A model generated the notes under the pieces. The model worked only from the letters and a program-made list of their open reading frames with translations, was not told the DNA's origin and did not search any database. Positions 27,233-35,517 of a stretch of 64,000 nucleotides of DNA are shown here, one piece after another (the stretch's first letter is position 1; each line of letters opens with the position of its first letter). Source of the DNA: Ignavibacteriales bacterium (lineage in GTDB: Bacteria > Bacteroidota > Ignavibacteria > Ignavibacteriales > Ignavibacteriaceae); assembly GCA_016707285.1 (NCBI GenBank), contig JADJIA010000003.1, forward strand, positions 372,001 through 436,000, written 5' to 3'. The position numbers and the translations under genes are program-made.

Positions 27233-28369
27233 TTATTTTTCCCACCAGTAAACCACATTAACACTGCTTGAGGTCATTCCACCTGTTCCACTAAATGGCA
27301 CAACATTAATCCCGTCATTAATTGCAGCTTTGGAATAGAGGATTGAACCGCTTCCATTTCCGAGACAGTTTCCTGAAGAGGGAGCTTTTGAGAGTCCAAC
27401 AACCGCTCCGATTATTTGCGTGTGAACATGAATAATATCGTCTGCAATCAAAACACCTTTAAAAGGGCCGCTGTTCAGGTTTTTAATTCTGGCGTTTGAG
27501 CTTGTGTTATGAATTATGAGAATCCCGGTTCCGGTAATGTTAGCAGAGTTCCACTCTGAACCGGATGGAAGTTCCACATAAGTTACGCCTTTTAGAGGGT
27601 AGGTGAGGAGAGCAGGGTTTGTTACATATTGGCTTCCACCCGTTCCTGCAATTGCAGTTGCTTTCAGTGTACCTTCGGCATAGCCATTGGCAGGTCCACC
27701 CATAACACTGTCCGGTGTTGACGGATATCCACCGGGATAAACTTGAAAAGTTGCAACAGTTCCTGCTTTTGCCGGTTTTGACGGTGCCCAATCGGTTCCG
27801 CTTACGGTACCCCCAATATCCGAGGAACCACTTTGACTTAGTGAAGAAGTTGTCCAGATCCCAAAACTTCCCTGGCCACCAACCACGGCTCCGGCAATTG
27901 TATGGTCTCTACCATCAACTTGTAAGTTTCCGAGGGTTGAGACGGCAGAATTTGCTGTTACCGCCCCCTTCATGGTAGGAGGAAAAATTCTGGTTCCCCC
28001 GGCAGCCGGTCGTGCGAGATAACACATCGCTGTATAAGTTTCCTGATTGGAAGTGCCATAGCCTGTGAAGGCAAAAGCCTCAATTTTTATCAGGTTTTGA
28101 GATAGAAAAGTGGTATCCTTGGCTCTGACGGACACTTTTCCCCCTAACAGGTTCATGAGAGGGAAACCCGCCCGCCATGCGGTATCAACTTTTATTTTAC
28201 GGAGTGCCATCTGGACTCCGGTTTCGGCAATGTTTTTTATCTGGGCATCACTGTAAACATTTATGACATGAGTCGTCAATTCATTATCTCTTTGCGAGAT
28301 ATTTCGTATTGTGATTGCAGATAGGGCGATTATACCGGTCAGTAGAATTATGATTGCTTTGCCGGGCAT
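27233..28369 (-). CDS. PilX-like pseudopilin-type protein, second paralogue
   Basis: 378 residues. Residues 4-21 form one N-terminal membrane helix (GKAIIILLTGIIALSAIT), followed by AQIKNIAETGVQMALRKIK, the pattern of PilX/minor pilin N-terminal helices. The C-terminal part has repeated Gly/Ser/Thr-rich beta segments (GAVTANSAVSTLGNLQVDGRD). It is clearly paralogous to the gene just upstream (28416-29543): both carry LQVDGRDHT/MNVDGRDHT, ...GTLKA, SQYVTNP and LTYPLKGVTYVELP in the same order. A canonical prepilin cleavage site with Glu at +5 is not seen. The operon probably builds a pilus or type II-like apparatus. Confidence 0.7.
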   Translation of the reverse strand: MPGKAIIILLTGIIALSAITIRNISQRDNELTTHVINVYSDAQIKNIAETGVQMALRKIKVDTAWRAGFPLMNLLGGKVSVRAKDTTFLSQNLIKIEAFAFTGYGTSNQETYTAMCYLARPAAGGTRIFPPTMKGAVTANSAVSTLGNLQVDGRDHTIAGAVVGGQGSFGIWTTSSLSQSGSSDIGGTVSGTDWAPSKPAKAGTVATFQVYPGGYPSTPDSVMGGPANGYAEGTLKATAIAGTGGSQYVTNPALLTYPLKGVTYVELPSGSEWNSANITGTGILIIHNTSSNARIKNLNSGPFKGVLIADDIIHVHTQIIGAVVGLSKAPSSGNCLGNGSGSILYSKAAINDGINVVPFSGTGGMTSSSVNVVYWWEK

Positions 28370-28415
28370 TAGAACCTAAATTGTTGGGAGAAGAATAAAT
28401 AATTAAAATCCCGCA

Positions 28416-29543
28416 TTATTCATACCAATAAAGAATTTGTTGGTTGACTGAGAGAGCATTTATTGAATTTGTAAGGTTTACAAGATTAACTGCATTCATA
28501 ATCGCTTCGCGAGAGAAGAGGATGCTGCCTGTTCCGTTACCAATACAATTTCCACTGGAAGGATTTGGAGATATGCCGATCAAGGCTCCTATCACAGTTG
28601 TGTGAATTCTTACAATATCATCAGCCATCATTATCCCGGCAAAGATTCCGGAATTGATATTGGCTATACCGGCGGATAAAGTTGAATTGTGAATAATCAA
28701 AATTCCGGATCCTGCAACATTAGCAGATGTCCAGGAGGTATTAGCCGGTAATTCAACATAAGTAACCCCCTTAAGCGGGTATGTCAAATTTACAGGGTTG
28801 GTTACATACTGACTTCCTCCGGCTCCGCTTACTGCGATGGCTTTAAGAGTGCCTTCAGGATAGCCGTTTAATGCTCCTCCCATAATACCATCCGGAGTTG
28901 TTGGGTATCCTCCCGCATAAGTTTGCAAGTAGGATACAGTATTTGGGTCGGCAGGTTTTGTCGGGGCATAGTCGGTTCCTGCGGCAGTACCTCCAATAGT
29001 GGAAGACCCGCTTTGAAAGAGATTACCCGTAGTCCATATTCCAAGTGAGCCTGTTCCTGAAAGGAGGGTTCCGGTCATTGTATGATCTCTGCCATCAACA
29101 TTCATATCACCAAGAGTTGTAATGGTGCTGTTGGTGGTGATCGAACCTCTGATGGCGGGTGGAAAAACTGTTTTTTTTCTGTATTTGTTGTAATAACAAA
29201 CGGCGGTGTGCGATTTTTCAGCATTTGTATTCACTGCCATTTTGGCGAATGATTCCACTTTAACAACAGAAATGGTGTCAAAAAGAGTATCAACACATCT
29301 TACATTGATAACACCACCAAGCAGGTTAAGGTTTGAATAACCTTCCCTCCAATTTGTGTCAATAATCATTTGTCTGACCGCCATTTGTGCACCTGCTTCA
29401 GCGAGGTTTTTAGCCTGCGTGGAGTTAAAGGTGTCAGTTGTGGATTCGGTCATTCGTTTACCGGATTCAAAAATATTCAGGTAGGTTAAACCTGCAATAC
29501 CCATGATACCTGCGAGGAGGATAATAAGTGCTTTACCGGGCAT
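28416..29543 (-). CDS. PilX-like pseudopilin-type protein, first paralogue
   Basis: 375 residues with the same layout as its neighbour: MPGKALIILLAGIMGIAGLT membrane helix, AQAKNLAEAGAQMAVRQM helix, then a Gly/Ser/Thr-rich region with MNVDGRDHTMTG, GSQYVTNPVNLTYPLKGVTY and a C-terminal GILIIHNSTLSAGIAN. Similarity along the full length shows a tandem duplication with later divergence. Its 3' end is 46 nt from the next gene. Probable role in a surface filament. The family name rests on the helix pattern and operon position. Confidence 0.7.
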   Translation of the reverse strand: MPGKALIILLAGIMGIAGLTYLNIFESGKRMTESTTDTFNSTQAKNLAEAGAQMAVRQMIIDTNWREGYSNLNLLGGVINVRCVDTLFDTISVVKVESFAKMAVNTNAEKSHTAVCYYNKYRKKTVFPPAIRGSITTNSTITTLGDMNVDGRDHTMTGTLLSGTGSLGIWTTGNLFQSGSSTIGGTAAGTDYAPTKPADPNTVSYLQTYAGGYPTTPDGIMGGALNGYPEGTLKAIAVSGAGGSQYVTNPVNLTYPLKGVTYVELPANTSWTSANVAGSGILIIHNSTLSAGIANINSGIFAGIMMADDIVRIHTTVIGALIGISPNPSSGNCIGNGTGSILFSREAIMNAVNLVNLTNSINALSVNQQILYWYE

Positions 29544-29546
29544 GAT

Positions 29547-30101
29547 TTACCTCAAATTTCTTGGTTTGTAAAGTTTTTCCCAGTTGGAATATGACCATCT
29601 GCCGTCATATTTCGAGGGACTCATAGCTTCGATTAACACTTTAAACGACCTGATTTTGGAGCGGAAAGTTGTTTCCACGCCAAGGCTGTCGTAATATTTA
29701 AATCTCATCCGCGTTATGCCCCAATTTCCGGGTAACGCGGTAGTGTTATTAACTTTACGATAAAGGGGTTTATCATTCGGATTCTCGGTCATGGTTAACT
29801 CAGAAGTATTACCGAGGTAATATATAATTGAATCAACAGTTCCGTTATTATCATAGTCGAGTTTAAAAGAGAAATAGGAGGTATCCGCTTTTTGAATTTT
29901 TATTGAGTCAGTAACTCGATAGCCAATATTCTTAAAATCGAATTGCATCATCTCGGTAAGAGCAACCATATTTTGTTGGGTATTGGTATTCATATACTGT
30001 TGCGTGGCAGTTACCGAAAGGTTGTTATTCACCGAAATCAGCATAAATGTGATAAATGCCGAGATGAGTGTTGCGCCGATAAGGTCTAAAACTGCTGCCA
30101 T
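29547..30101 (-). CDS. PilW-like pseudopilin-type protein
   Basis: 184 residues. Residues about 5-25 form an N-terminal helix (LIGATLISAFITFMLISV) followed by a polar stretch and TEMMQFDFKNIGYRVTDSI, which matches the PilW/GspJ-like order (helix, then the FRxxxxNxGY-like element). The C-terminus is beta-rich and ends YSNWEKLYKPRNLR. It starts 2 nt after the previous gene's stop and ends 3 nt before the next start, so it is tightly coupled in this operon. Confidence 0.65.
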   Translation of the reverse strand: MAAVLDLIGATLISAFITFMLISVNNNLSVTATQQYMNTNTQQNMVALTEMMQFDFKNIGYRVTDSIKIQKADTSYFSFKLDYDNNGTVDSIIYYLGNTSELTMTENPNDKPLYRKVNNTTALPGNWGITRMRFKYYDSLGVETTFRSKIRSFKVLIEAMSPSKYDGRWSYSNWEKLYKPRNLR

Positions 30102-30103
30102 GG

Positions 30104-30625
30104 CTAAAAAATGTAAACAAATTCTAAAATAACACTTGTTTTGAGGTAAGGACTTGTGACAGTCACCCTCATCTTTTTTGCAAATGTTTTTGTTGTCAGT
30201 GAAGAGTCGGGCCAGGTTTCACTGACATATCCAACCGTTGAAGAGACAGTAAAATTTTCTGCTCGGGGAGTGCTCACCATTCTTCTGTAGTTATTGTAAT
30301 CGTCAAAATCGTCAAAATAGCGGAGGCTTCGATAGTTACCTGCATAGGATGAATCCGGTGCTGTATAGGTTTCGCCTGTTTCTCTTCCAAGACTGGCGTG
30401 AGCGGTAAGATTAGCTAAAGCATTAAGAGTTCCGGCAACCTCGGCTTCATCAAATTTTTTTCCTTTGGCTTCATCGATTAATGACTGCCCCAAACCAATG
30501 GCGGAGATATAAAACTCGTTGGACAAAGCAGCCTCGGACTGATTGCCAATTACATTGTTGGTTGAGAGCAGAAAAATGCCAAAAAGTATCAGACCACCAA
30601 GGGTGATCATTGTGTTTGGAGCCAC
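30104..30625 (-). CDS. PilV-like pseudopilin-type protein, first gene of the operon
   Basis: 173 residues, start at 30625 (GTG). Residues 5-24 are a membrane helix (TMITLGGLILFGIFLLST), followed by NEFYISAIGLGQSLIDEAKG, the order seen in PilV-type minor pilins, and a beta-rich end with KMRVTVTSPYLKTSVILEFV. No prepilin peptidase or secretin gene is present here, so assembly machinery must be elsewhere. Confidence 0.6.
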   Translation of the reverse strand: MAPNTMITLGGLILFGIFLLSTNNVIGNQSEAALSNEFYISAIGLGQSLIDEAKGKKFDEAEVAGTLNALANLTAHASLGRETGETYTAPDSSYAGNYRSLRYFDDFDDYNNYRRMVSTPRAENFTVSSTVGYVSETWPDSSLTTKTFAKKMRVTVTSPYLKTSVILEFVYIF

Positions 30626-30764
30626 TTTACTCGATCTTATTTAAGGAAAAATAATTGGAGATATTTGCAATTTAAAATATACACCAAAATTCAATAATAT
30701 TAGTGACTCACAACACGATCGTTTAATTATTTTTGGTCAAAAAAGAGGGATGTTCAGGAGCGGT

Positions 30765-31202
30765 TCAGAGCTTTTCCAACATTCGGTTCAGGAACTTCTC
30801 TTTCGATTCATCAACAGTATTTGCTTTGACAAGATTGGTGTAAAATTCTTTTAATTTATAAGCGGGGAACCCAAACAAGAAACTTACTTTGCTTATAATT
30901 GCGACTTCCTCGATGGTTACGACACCGTCTATAAGCATAACCTGAAAAAGATCGTAGATCAAAGAAAACTTTTCACTTTTTTCTTCAGGTATGATAACAT
31001 TCAGATTTCGATCAAACTCAATTATCTCGGTTGCAATCTCGTCATCAGAAAATCCCATTTTAGAGGCGATTTCGCTTATAAGGTCTGATTCAGTTTGATG
31101 GATTTCGCTGTCGCCCGCAGCAAGAAAGATCAATATCTGAAGTTTGTTTTTGTTGGCGAGATACTTATCAGCAGCGCTGACGCTTTTATTTAAATGAATC
31201 AA
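30765..31202 (-). CDS. TerB-like helical protein
   Basis: 145 residues, all-helical. LQILIFLAAGDSEIHQTES followed by DLISEIASKMGFSDDEI and the second acidic repeat (LFQVMLIDGVVTIEEVAIIS) match the TerB fold, which places paired acidic residues to bind metal. Another member is at 53246-53725. TerB-type proteins are linked to tellurite resistance and membrane-associated stress complexes, but isolated members have unknown roles. It is the third gene of a minus-strand run (STAS, DUF454, TerB-like). Confidence 0.75.
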   Translation of the reverse strand: MIHLNKSVSAADKYLANKNKLQILIFLAAGDSEIHQTESDLISEIASKMGFSDDEIATEIIEFDRNLNVIIPEEKSEKFSLIYDLFQVMLIDGVVTIEEVAIISKVSFLFGFPAYKLKEFYTNLVKANTVDESKEKFLNRMLEKL

Positions 31203-31249
31203 TGACTTAGCCCAATAAACTGCCCGAGGCAGTGATTAAAAGTGAAGGA

Positions 31250-31570
31250 TTAACTTACCCAGAGCGTTAAAAAGAGAGAAAGAGAGAGCGAAAATGCAAT
31301 CATTCCAAATGTGATAATTTTTGCACGGAGGGGCATTTTTCCGCCGGCATAGTAGTAGTGAATATATTTGCCAACATACTTGTTGTGCAGTATCATATTA
31401 TGAAACTTCTCTGAACTTCTCGCAAAAAGTAAGGTTGCTATTATTAAAAAAATTGTTCCCGGCATAAAGGGGAGGATAAATCCCACCACTCCGAGTACCA
31501 TAAACGTAATACCCAAACCAAAAAAGAGATGTCTTTTCAGTTTGTTGTCTTCTATCTTAATTCTGCTCAT
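31250..31570 (-). CDS. DUF454 (YbaN-like) membrane protein
   Basis: 106 residues with three hydrophobic segments: LFFGLGITFMVLGVVGFILP, TIFLIIATLLFARSSEKF and IITFGMIAFSLSLSLFLTLW. The GVVGFILPFMPGTIFLIIAT core followed by FARSSEKFHNMIL is the DUF454/YbaN signature. It is an inner-membrane protein of unknown function. It sits between the STAS and TerB-like genes on the same strand, with gaps of about 50 nt on each side. Confidence 0.85.
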   Translation of the reverse strand: MSRIKIEDNKLKRHLFFGLGITFMVLGVVGFILPFMPGTIFLIIATLLFARSSEKFHNMILHNKYVGKYIHYYYAGGKMPLRAKIITFGMIAFSLSLSLFLTLWVS

Positions 31571-31622
31571 CTATTCTCAATTTAATCTATAAACATCTGT
31601 TAAAAGGAAGGAGTATTATCCA

Positions 31623-31970
31623 TTACTGAGAATCTCTCTCGATTTCCCATTGTTTGATCGAATCAGACAATCCGGAGATATCAAGAATTTGTTGAACCTG
31701 AGGTGAAATATTTGTGAGTGTTACCATATCCATAAAATGGATACCGAGTTCGGGACTTTTTGCCATGGCAGCTCTATACAGAAGGAGGAAAGCTCGAATT
31801 CCTGCTGAAGAAACATAATCAACTTTTTCCAAATCAATAACAATTGGTGCCCTGTATTCGTTGATGAATGGTTCAATAGTATTTCTGAACTCTTCCACTG
31901 TAACCGCATTCAGAGAACCGTCGCATTTGATGAAAAATTTGTTATCATCTGCCAAAATTGTGAAGTACAT
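31623..31970 (-). CDS. STAS-domain anti-sigma-factor antagonist-like protein
   Basis: 115 residues forming one STAS domain. LEKVDYVSSAGIRAFLLLYR contains the Ser-Ser pair whose equivalent Ser is phosphorylated in SpoIIAA-type antagonists. No serine kinase (RsbW-type) gene is next to it, so its partner must be elsewhere. It probably forms part of a partner-switching signal system. A promoter-like TATATTTA lies just upstream. Confidence 0.88.
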   Translation of the reverse strand: MYFTILADDNKFFIKCDGSLNAVTVEEFRNTIEPFINEYRAPIVIDLEKVDYVSSAGIRAFLLLYRAAMAKSPELGIHFMDMVTLTNISPQVQQILDISGLSDSIKQWEIERDSQ

Positions 31971-32020
31971 TAAACACTCCGAAAAATTTTCAATTAAAAA
32001 AATAAATATAGGAAAAAGTT

Positions 32021-32167
32021 AGAGGAACTTCAGTACCTCTGAACTTCAGAACTTCGGTACACAGAACTTCGGTGCAAAGAGCTTCGGGACTTTCGTAAAT
32101 TTATACACTGGAACTCAAAAGTTCCTAATCTCAGAAGTTCTGAGGTTCCGAATCTCCGAAGTTCTTT
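32021..32167. repeat. Inverted pair of degenerate 8-bp arrays
   Basis: 32023-32090 holds AGAACTTC-like units with variants (TACCTCTG, GGTACACA); 32111-32166 holds the complementary orientation (AGAAGTTCTGAGGTTCCG). The order array, spacer, inverted array would form a long imperfect hairpin. It lies between the divergent STAS and META genes and shares its unit with the arrays at 5992 and 55580. Confidence 0.85.
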
Positions 32168-32268
32168 ATCACACATAACCATCTTTTTAATCATTAAGTT
32201 GCATATACGAAACCAAAGTTATTTGGAATCAGTATAAAAGTTTATTAGCTAACAAAACGAGATGAAAA

Positions 32269-32703
32269 ATGAAATATTCAAAAACAATTGTAGCCTTTGC
32301 AATGTTGGCATTCCTTATATCAGGATGTGCGGCGGTTACGAATACATTAAAAAACAGTGTACAATTGTATGGCACACCCTGGAAGCTTGTACAGATGAAT
32401 GGAAATCAGGTTGTTATCCCGGCGAATGCAGACAATGCAACACTTGCTCTCTCGGCTGCCGATAATAATTTTGGTGGAACTGGAAGCTGTAACACATTTT
32501 CAGGCAATTATGTTATTAATGGATCACAGCTTTCACTTCAGAATCTGGGCTCCACGAAAATGAACTGCGACAATATGTCGATCGAGATTGATTACTTCCA
32601 GGCACTGAAGAGTGTTACCAGCTATAAAATCGTTGACAAGTTACTTTATCTTTATTCCGGCAGTAACGCAGTGCTTGTATTTGAAGCCTATGTAAAATAT
32701 TAA
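32269..32703 (+). CDS. META-domain (HslJ-like) lipoprotein
   Basis: 144 residues. LISGCAA is a lipobox giving Cys20 as the lipid anchor. The rest is a META domain: TPWKLVQMNG at the start, FGGTGSCNTFSGNYVINGSQ and STKMNCDNMSIEIDYFQAL. HslJ-like META proteins are outer-membrane or periplasmic stress and heat-related proteins with unknown reaction. Monocistronic, with a GAGATGAAAA-like start context. Confidence 0.9.
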   Translation: MKYSKTIVAFAMLAFLISGCAAVTNTLKNSVQLYGTPWKLVQMNGNQVVIPANADNATLALSAADNNFGGTGSCNTFSGNYVINGSQLSLQNLGSTKMNCDNMSIEIDYFQALKSVTSYKIVDKLLYLYSGSNAVLVFEAYVKY

Positions 32704-32791
32704 TTCAGTAAAATAATTGACTTTATTTTAGGTATAAAAAAGGTTACATTGCGCATTAGTCTTTTTTATTTTCTTGGAAAACTATATACTC

Positions 32792-33346
32792 ATGGCAGAA
32801 CCTTTTATTATTCGCACTGAAAATCTTGATCTTATCAACTCATCGGCCCGCCACATCGAACTTCTTAAAGAAGATGAATCGATGTTCGAAAAAGAGTTTG
32901 GTTTCAAAGTCGCTAAAGGTTATCTTGAATTTCCCGAGGCACTCGAATTCATTTACAGCCTGCTTGCCCACGGTCCTGGATTTGGTGAGTGGGGATTTTA
33001 TCTTTTCATTCACAGAAAAGACAAGGCACTTGTTGGAGCAGGTGGTTTTAAAGGCAAACCCAATAATGGAGTTGTTGAAATCGGTTACGGAACCGCAGTT
33101 GACTACCGAAATAAAGGTTTGGCGACTGAGGCTGCAACGGCATTTATGAATTATTCTTTTAAAGATACTTCGATCATTAAAGTAATCGCACATACCCGTC
33201 CCGAAGAGAATGCGTCAAATCATATTCTAAACAAATTAAAATTTGTAAGGACTGATGATTATGTTGATCCTGTTGATGGATTAGTTTGGCGATTCGAGAT
33301 GACTCGCAGTATGTATTTTAAGAAAAAAAGAGCGGGCGAAATTTAA
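32792..33346 (+). CDS. GNAT acetyltransferase
   Basis: 184 residues from the ATG at 32792. It has the RimJ/RimL-like GNAT layout: LVGAGGFKGKPNNGVVEIGY (beta-bulge region), YRNKGLATEAATAFMNYSF (acetyl-CoA pyrophosphate loop RxxGxA) and ENASNHILNKLKFVRTDDYV (adenine-side helix). It would acetylate an amine; the substrate is unknown. It ends 20 nt before a terminator. Confidence 0.9.
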   Translation: MAEPFIIRTENLDLINSSARHIELLKEDESMFEKEFGFKVAKGYLEFPEALEFIYSLLAHGPGFGEWGFYLFIHRKDKALVGAGGFKGKPNNGVVEIGYGTAVDYRNKGLATEAATAFMNYSFKDTSIIKVIAHTRPEENASNHILNKLKFVRTDDYVDPVDGLVWRFEMTRSMYFKKKRAGEI

Positions 33347-33366
33347 GCCTGTCACAAAATGATTTT

Positions 33367-33393
33367 AAAGGCTGCTTATTCAGGCAGCCTTTT
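33367..33393 (+). terminator. Rho-independent terminator
   Basis: AAAGGCTGC, a short loop and GCAGCCTTT followed by T-rich sequence, 20 nt after the GNAT stop. Same stem family as at 13863 and 23340. Confidence 0.8.
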
Positions 33394-33410
33394 CTGTTTT
33401 CTCTAATATT

Positions 33411-34370
33411 ATGGACCTGTTAAACTACTACGAACTCGAAAAAAAATATAAAAAAGCACAGGAGTGTTATAACCAAAACCGTCTGGGTGAGGCTTACAAC
33501 ATAGCAGGAGAGATTCGTTCAGAAATAATGAAGGGTCTCGACAAGGTTAAACTTTCCAGGAATATTGCCAAGGGGGCAGGCTGGTTGGCAGCTTTCCTTA
33601 CCGGAGGTTTTGGTGCCGAGGATATTTTAATAGTTCCGGCAATCAATAAAGTGGTCTTATCGCTTTTTGGAGTGAATCTTGAAGGGCTGATGGATCTTCT
33701 TGGCAGATCAACTTATATGAAACTTATCTGCAGCACTTTGGAGCCTCGAATTATGGCGAGAGTTCCAAAAGAGGAGATGCTGCGTGATTTTTTAATCCTT
33801 TACAAACTTAGCAATTCGAGACAGGATGAATCGTGGCTTAAAAGTGTTTTCAGGCTTGTGAATCCGTTTGCAGATGAGGGACTTATTGGGAATGAACATC
33901 AATACAGTGTTCCAAAACTTTTGAACGAACTCTATATTGAGACAAGTAAACTCACACTGGACACCGAACCCTACGGCGATTTGTTGGTAATCTACCTGCA
34001 TGCCTTTGGCTATCGCACCAACAACCTTTATCATTTCCTTTGCATCGGGCGGGAACATCTCATCAGAGATTACGATAACTCGCAGGCTTCAGGTTCAAGT
34101 CGTTATTATTCAAACCAAAGCAGTTCGACATCAGGATCGGGGACGAGACAGACTGTTGATCCGCTTGATAAATATTACGGTGATATTCTTGGTTTGGAGA
34201 ATGATTATACAGTTGCCAACATCAGGAAAAAGTACCGCAGTAAAATGAAGGAGAATCACCCGGATTCAAATGCATCACAGAATGATACAGATAGAAGAAG
34301 GGCAGAGGAGGCAGCCAAGAGGATAAATTCGGCTTATGCTTATTTCAAAAAGCGATTTAAATTCAATTAA
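33411..34370 (+). CDS. Protein with C-terminal J-domain
   Basis: 319 residues. Residues 1 to about 230 form an unknown, mostly helical part with one weakly hydrophobic stretch (AGWLAAFLTGGFGAEDILIV). A Ser-rich linker follows. The last 70 residues are a J-domain: YYGDILGLENDYTVANIRKK, YRSKMKENHPDSN with the essential HPD, and KRINSAYAYFKKRF. J-domains recruit and stimulate DnaK/Hsp70. The position at the C-terminus is opposite to classical DnaJ, so it targets DnaK to an unknown partner. It overlaps the convergent rhomboid gene by 8 nt. Confidence 0.85.
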   Translation: MDLLNYYELEKKYKKAQECYNQNRLGEAYNIAGEIRSEIMKGLDKVKLSRNIAKGAGWLAAFLTGGFGAEDILIVPAINKVVLSLFGVNLEGLMDLLGRSTYMKLICSTLEPRIMARVPKEEMLRDFLILYKLSNSRQDESWLKSVFRLVNPFADEGLIGNEHQYSVPKLLNELYIETSKLTLDTEPYGDLLVIYLHAFGYRTNNLYHFLCIGREHLIRDYDNSQASGSSRYYSNQSSSTSGSGTRQTVDPLDKYYGDILGLENDYTVANIRKKYRSKMKENHPDSNASQNDTDRRRAEEAAKRINSAYAYFKKRFKFN

Positions 34371-35097
34371 AATAGTTTTCTTTGTAATATTTTTTCACAC
34401 CGTCCTCATCATCTTCTTCCTCCCAGGAATACTTTTTTGGAGGGTCTTCTTTTCTGAAGATGAGCGCCATTACCACACCTGCAATCCCACCGGAGAGATG
34501 TCCTTCCCATGAAACTCCGGTATCTGCCGGAATTAAACCCATCGAGAGAGATCCGCCATAAAGAAAAACTACAAGTAGAGCAAGCCCAATCGATCTTATA
34601 TCTCTTCTAACGACTCCACTTCCAAAAAGAAATGCTGCGAGAGCATAAACTATTGTTGAGGCTCCAATATGGATAGCAGGTCTGCCAATTGTCCACAACA
34701 ACATTCCACTCATCACATACATGAGAGGTATTGCTTTTCGTGAGGCAGCGGGATAAAAAAAGAGTACCAGAAATCCAAGCACAAACAGGGGGGGAGTGTT
34801 GGACATAAGATGCCCAAAATCGCCATGAATGAGGGGCGACATAAGAATACCGATGAGATGGTCGGTATCTCTTGGAATAATTCCGAGCCAGCTCAGCGAA
34901 AAACCGGTGATCCATTCAATGAGTTTGATAACCCAGAGGATCATGATAAAAAGAGTGGGGATGGTAATCGCATAATGGATTCGATCCCAAATAACTTGAA
35001 GGTTCAGAGAACTTCCTTTACGGAAAAATTTCAGAAATATCCGGAACAAAAAACCGGTCAAAAGGCTCGGTCGGGCTTCCGGAAAATTTTGGTACAA
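34363..35097 (-). CDS. Rhomboid-family intramembrane serine protease
   Basis: 244 residues with about six membrane segments. HGDFGHLMSN, GASTIVYALAAFLF with the catalytic Ser in the GxSx motif, and HLSGGIAGVVMAL with the catalytic His form the rhomboid Ser-His dyad. Rhomboids cleave transmembrane substrates within the bilayer. No ATG is available at the N-terminus; the start looks like TTG at 35097, about 35 nt from the tRNA gene on the other strand. The C-terminal tail is charged (EEEDDEDGVKKYYKENYF). Confidence 0.88.
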   Translation of the reverse strand: MYQNFPEARPSLLTGFLFRIFLKFFRKGSSLNLQVIWDRIHYAITIPTLFIMILWVIKLIEWITGFSLSWLGIIPRDTDHLIGILMSPLIHGDFGHLMSNTPPLFVLGFLVLFFYPAASRKAIPLMYVMSGMLLWTIGRPAIHIGASTIVYALAAFLFGSGVVRRDIRSIGLALLVVFLYGGSLSMGLIPADTGVSWEGHLSGGIAGVVMALIFRKEDPPKKYSWEEEDDEDGVKKYYKENYFN

Positions 35098-35129
35098 TTT
35101 TGCAATATAAAATATTTTCCGTAATTTTG
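35098..35129 (+). promoter_or_regulatory. tRNA-Lys promoter
   Basis: TTTTG at 35098-35102, 19-nt spacer, TAATTTTG at 35122-35129, an exact TAnnTTTG match. The -7 box ends only 4 nt before the mature tRNA 5' end (35134), so the transcript would have almost no 5' leader. Confidence 0.55.
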
Positions 35130-35133
35130 CGGT

Positions 35134-35209
35134 GCACCCTTAGCTCAGTTGGTAGAGCATATGACTCTTAATCATCAGGTCGCGGGTTCGAGTCCCGCAG
35201 GGTGCACCA
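35134..35209 (+). tRNA. tRNA-Lys (anticodon CTT)
   Basis: A 76-nt cloverleaf: acceptor GCACCCT pairs with AGGGTGC, D-stem GCTC/GAGC, anticodon loop CTCTTAA with anticodon CTT, T-arm GCGGG-TTCGAGT-CCCGC, and an encoded 3' CCA at 35207-35209. The top of the anticodon stem has one T-C mismatch. It decodes AAG. Confidence 0.95.
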
Positions 35210-35212
35210 AAG

Positions 35213-35241
35213 AGCCTCCACATTTGGGGGCTTTGTCGTTT
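35213..35241 (+). terminator. Terminator of tRNA-Lys
   Basis: AGCCTCC, loop ACATTT, GGGGGCT with one wobble pair, then TTTGTCGTTTT, starting 4 nt after the tRNA CCA end. Confidence 0.7.
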
Positions 35242-35517
35242 TAAATATGGAGGGACTGCTGTCGCAACTATTGGCAATGACCTTTCCGTTTAAACACTGA
35301 GCCTTGTAAATGACGCCCATCATTGCATTACAGCATTTTTGGATTATTGCATTAAAAAGTTTCCCCCCAAACATTAAATCCACCGCTTAAATAAACTTAA
35401 ATTGTTCCCTTTAGTTTTCTGACTAAATTAAGTTCTAATCTTTTTCTATTTGATGTTTTATATATCAATTGAAAAAATTGCTCTCCACAAAAAAATTAAC
35501 TTATTTGGAATTTAAAT
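35242..35517. other. Gap without recognisable gene after tRNA-Lys
   Basis: About 275 nt between the tRNA terminator and the reductase gene. No open frame with a ribosome binding site is seen on either strand and no integrase-like remnant or duplicate of the tRNA 3' end is visible. Only AT-rich promoter-like sequence near the right end. Confidence 0.6.

Noticed and set aside
35168..35383. 71-codon minus-strand frame over tRNA-Lys
   Set aside because: It covers the tRNA gene in antisense and reads TLRDSNPRPDD, a known artefact of translating tRNA genes; no ribosome binding site.
35242..35517. Integration scar after tRNA-Lys
   Set aside because: No integrase remnant and no repeat of the tRNA 3' end downstream.
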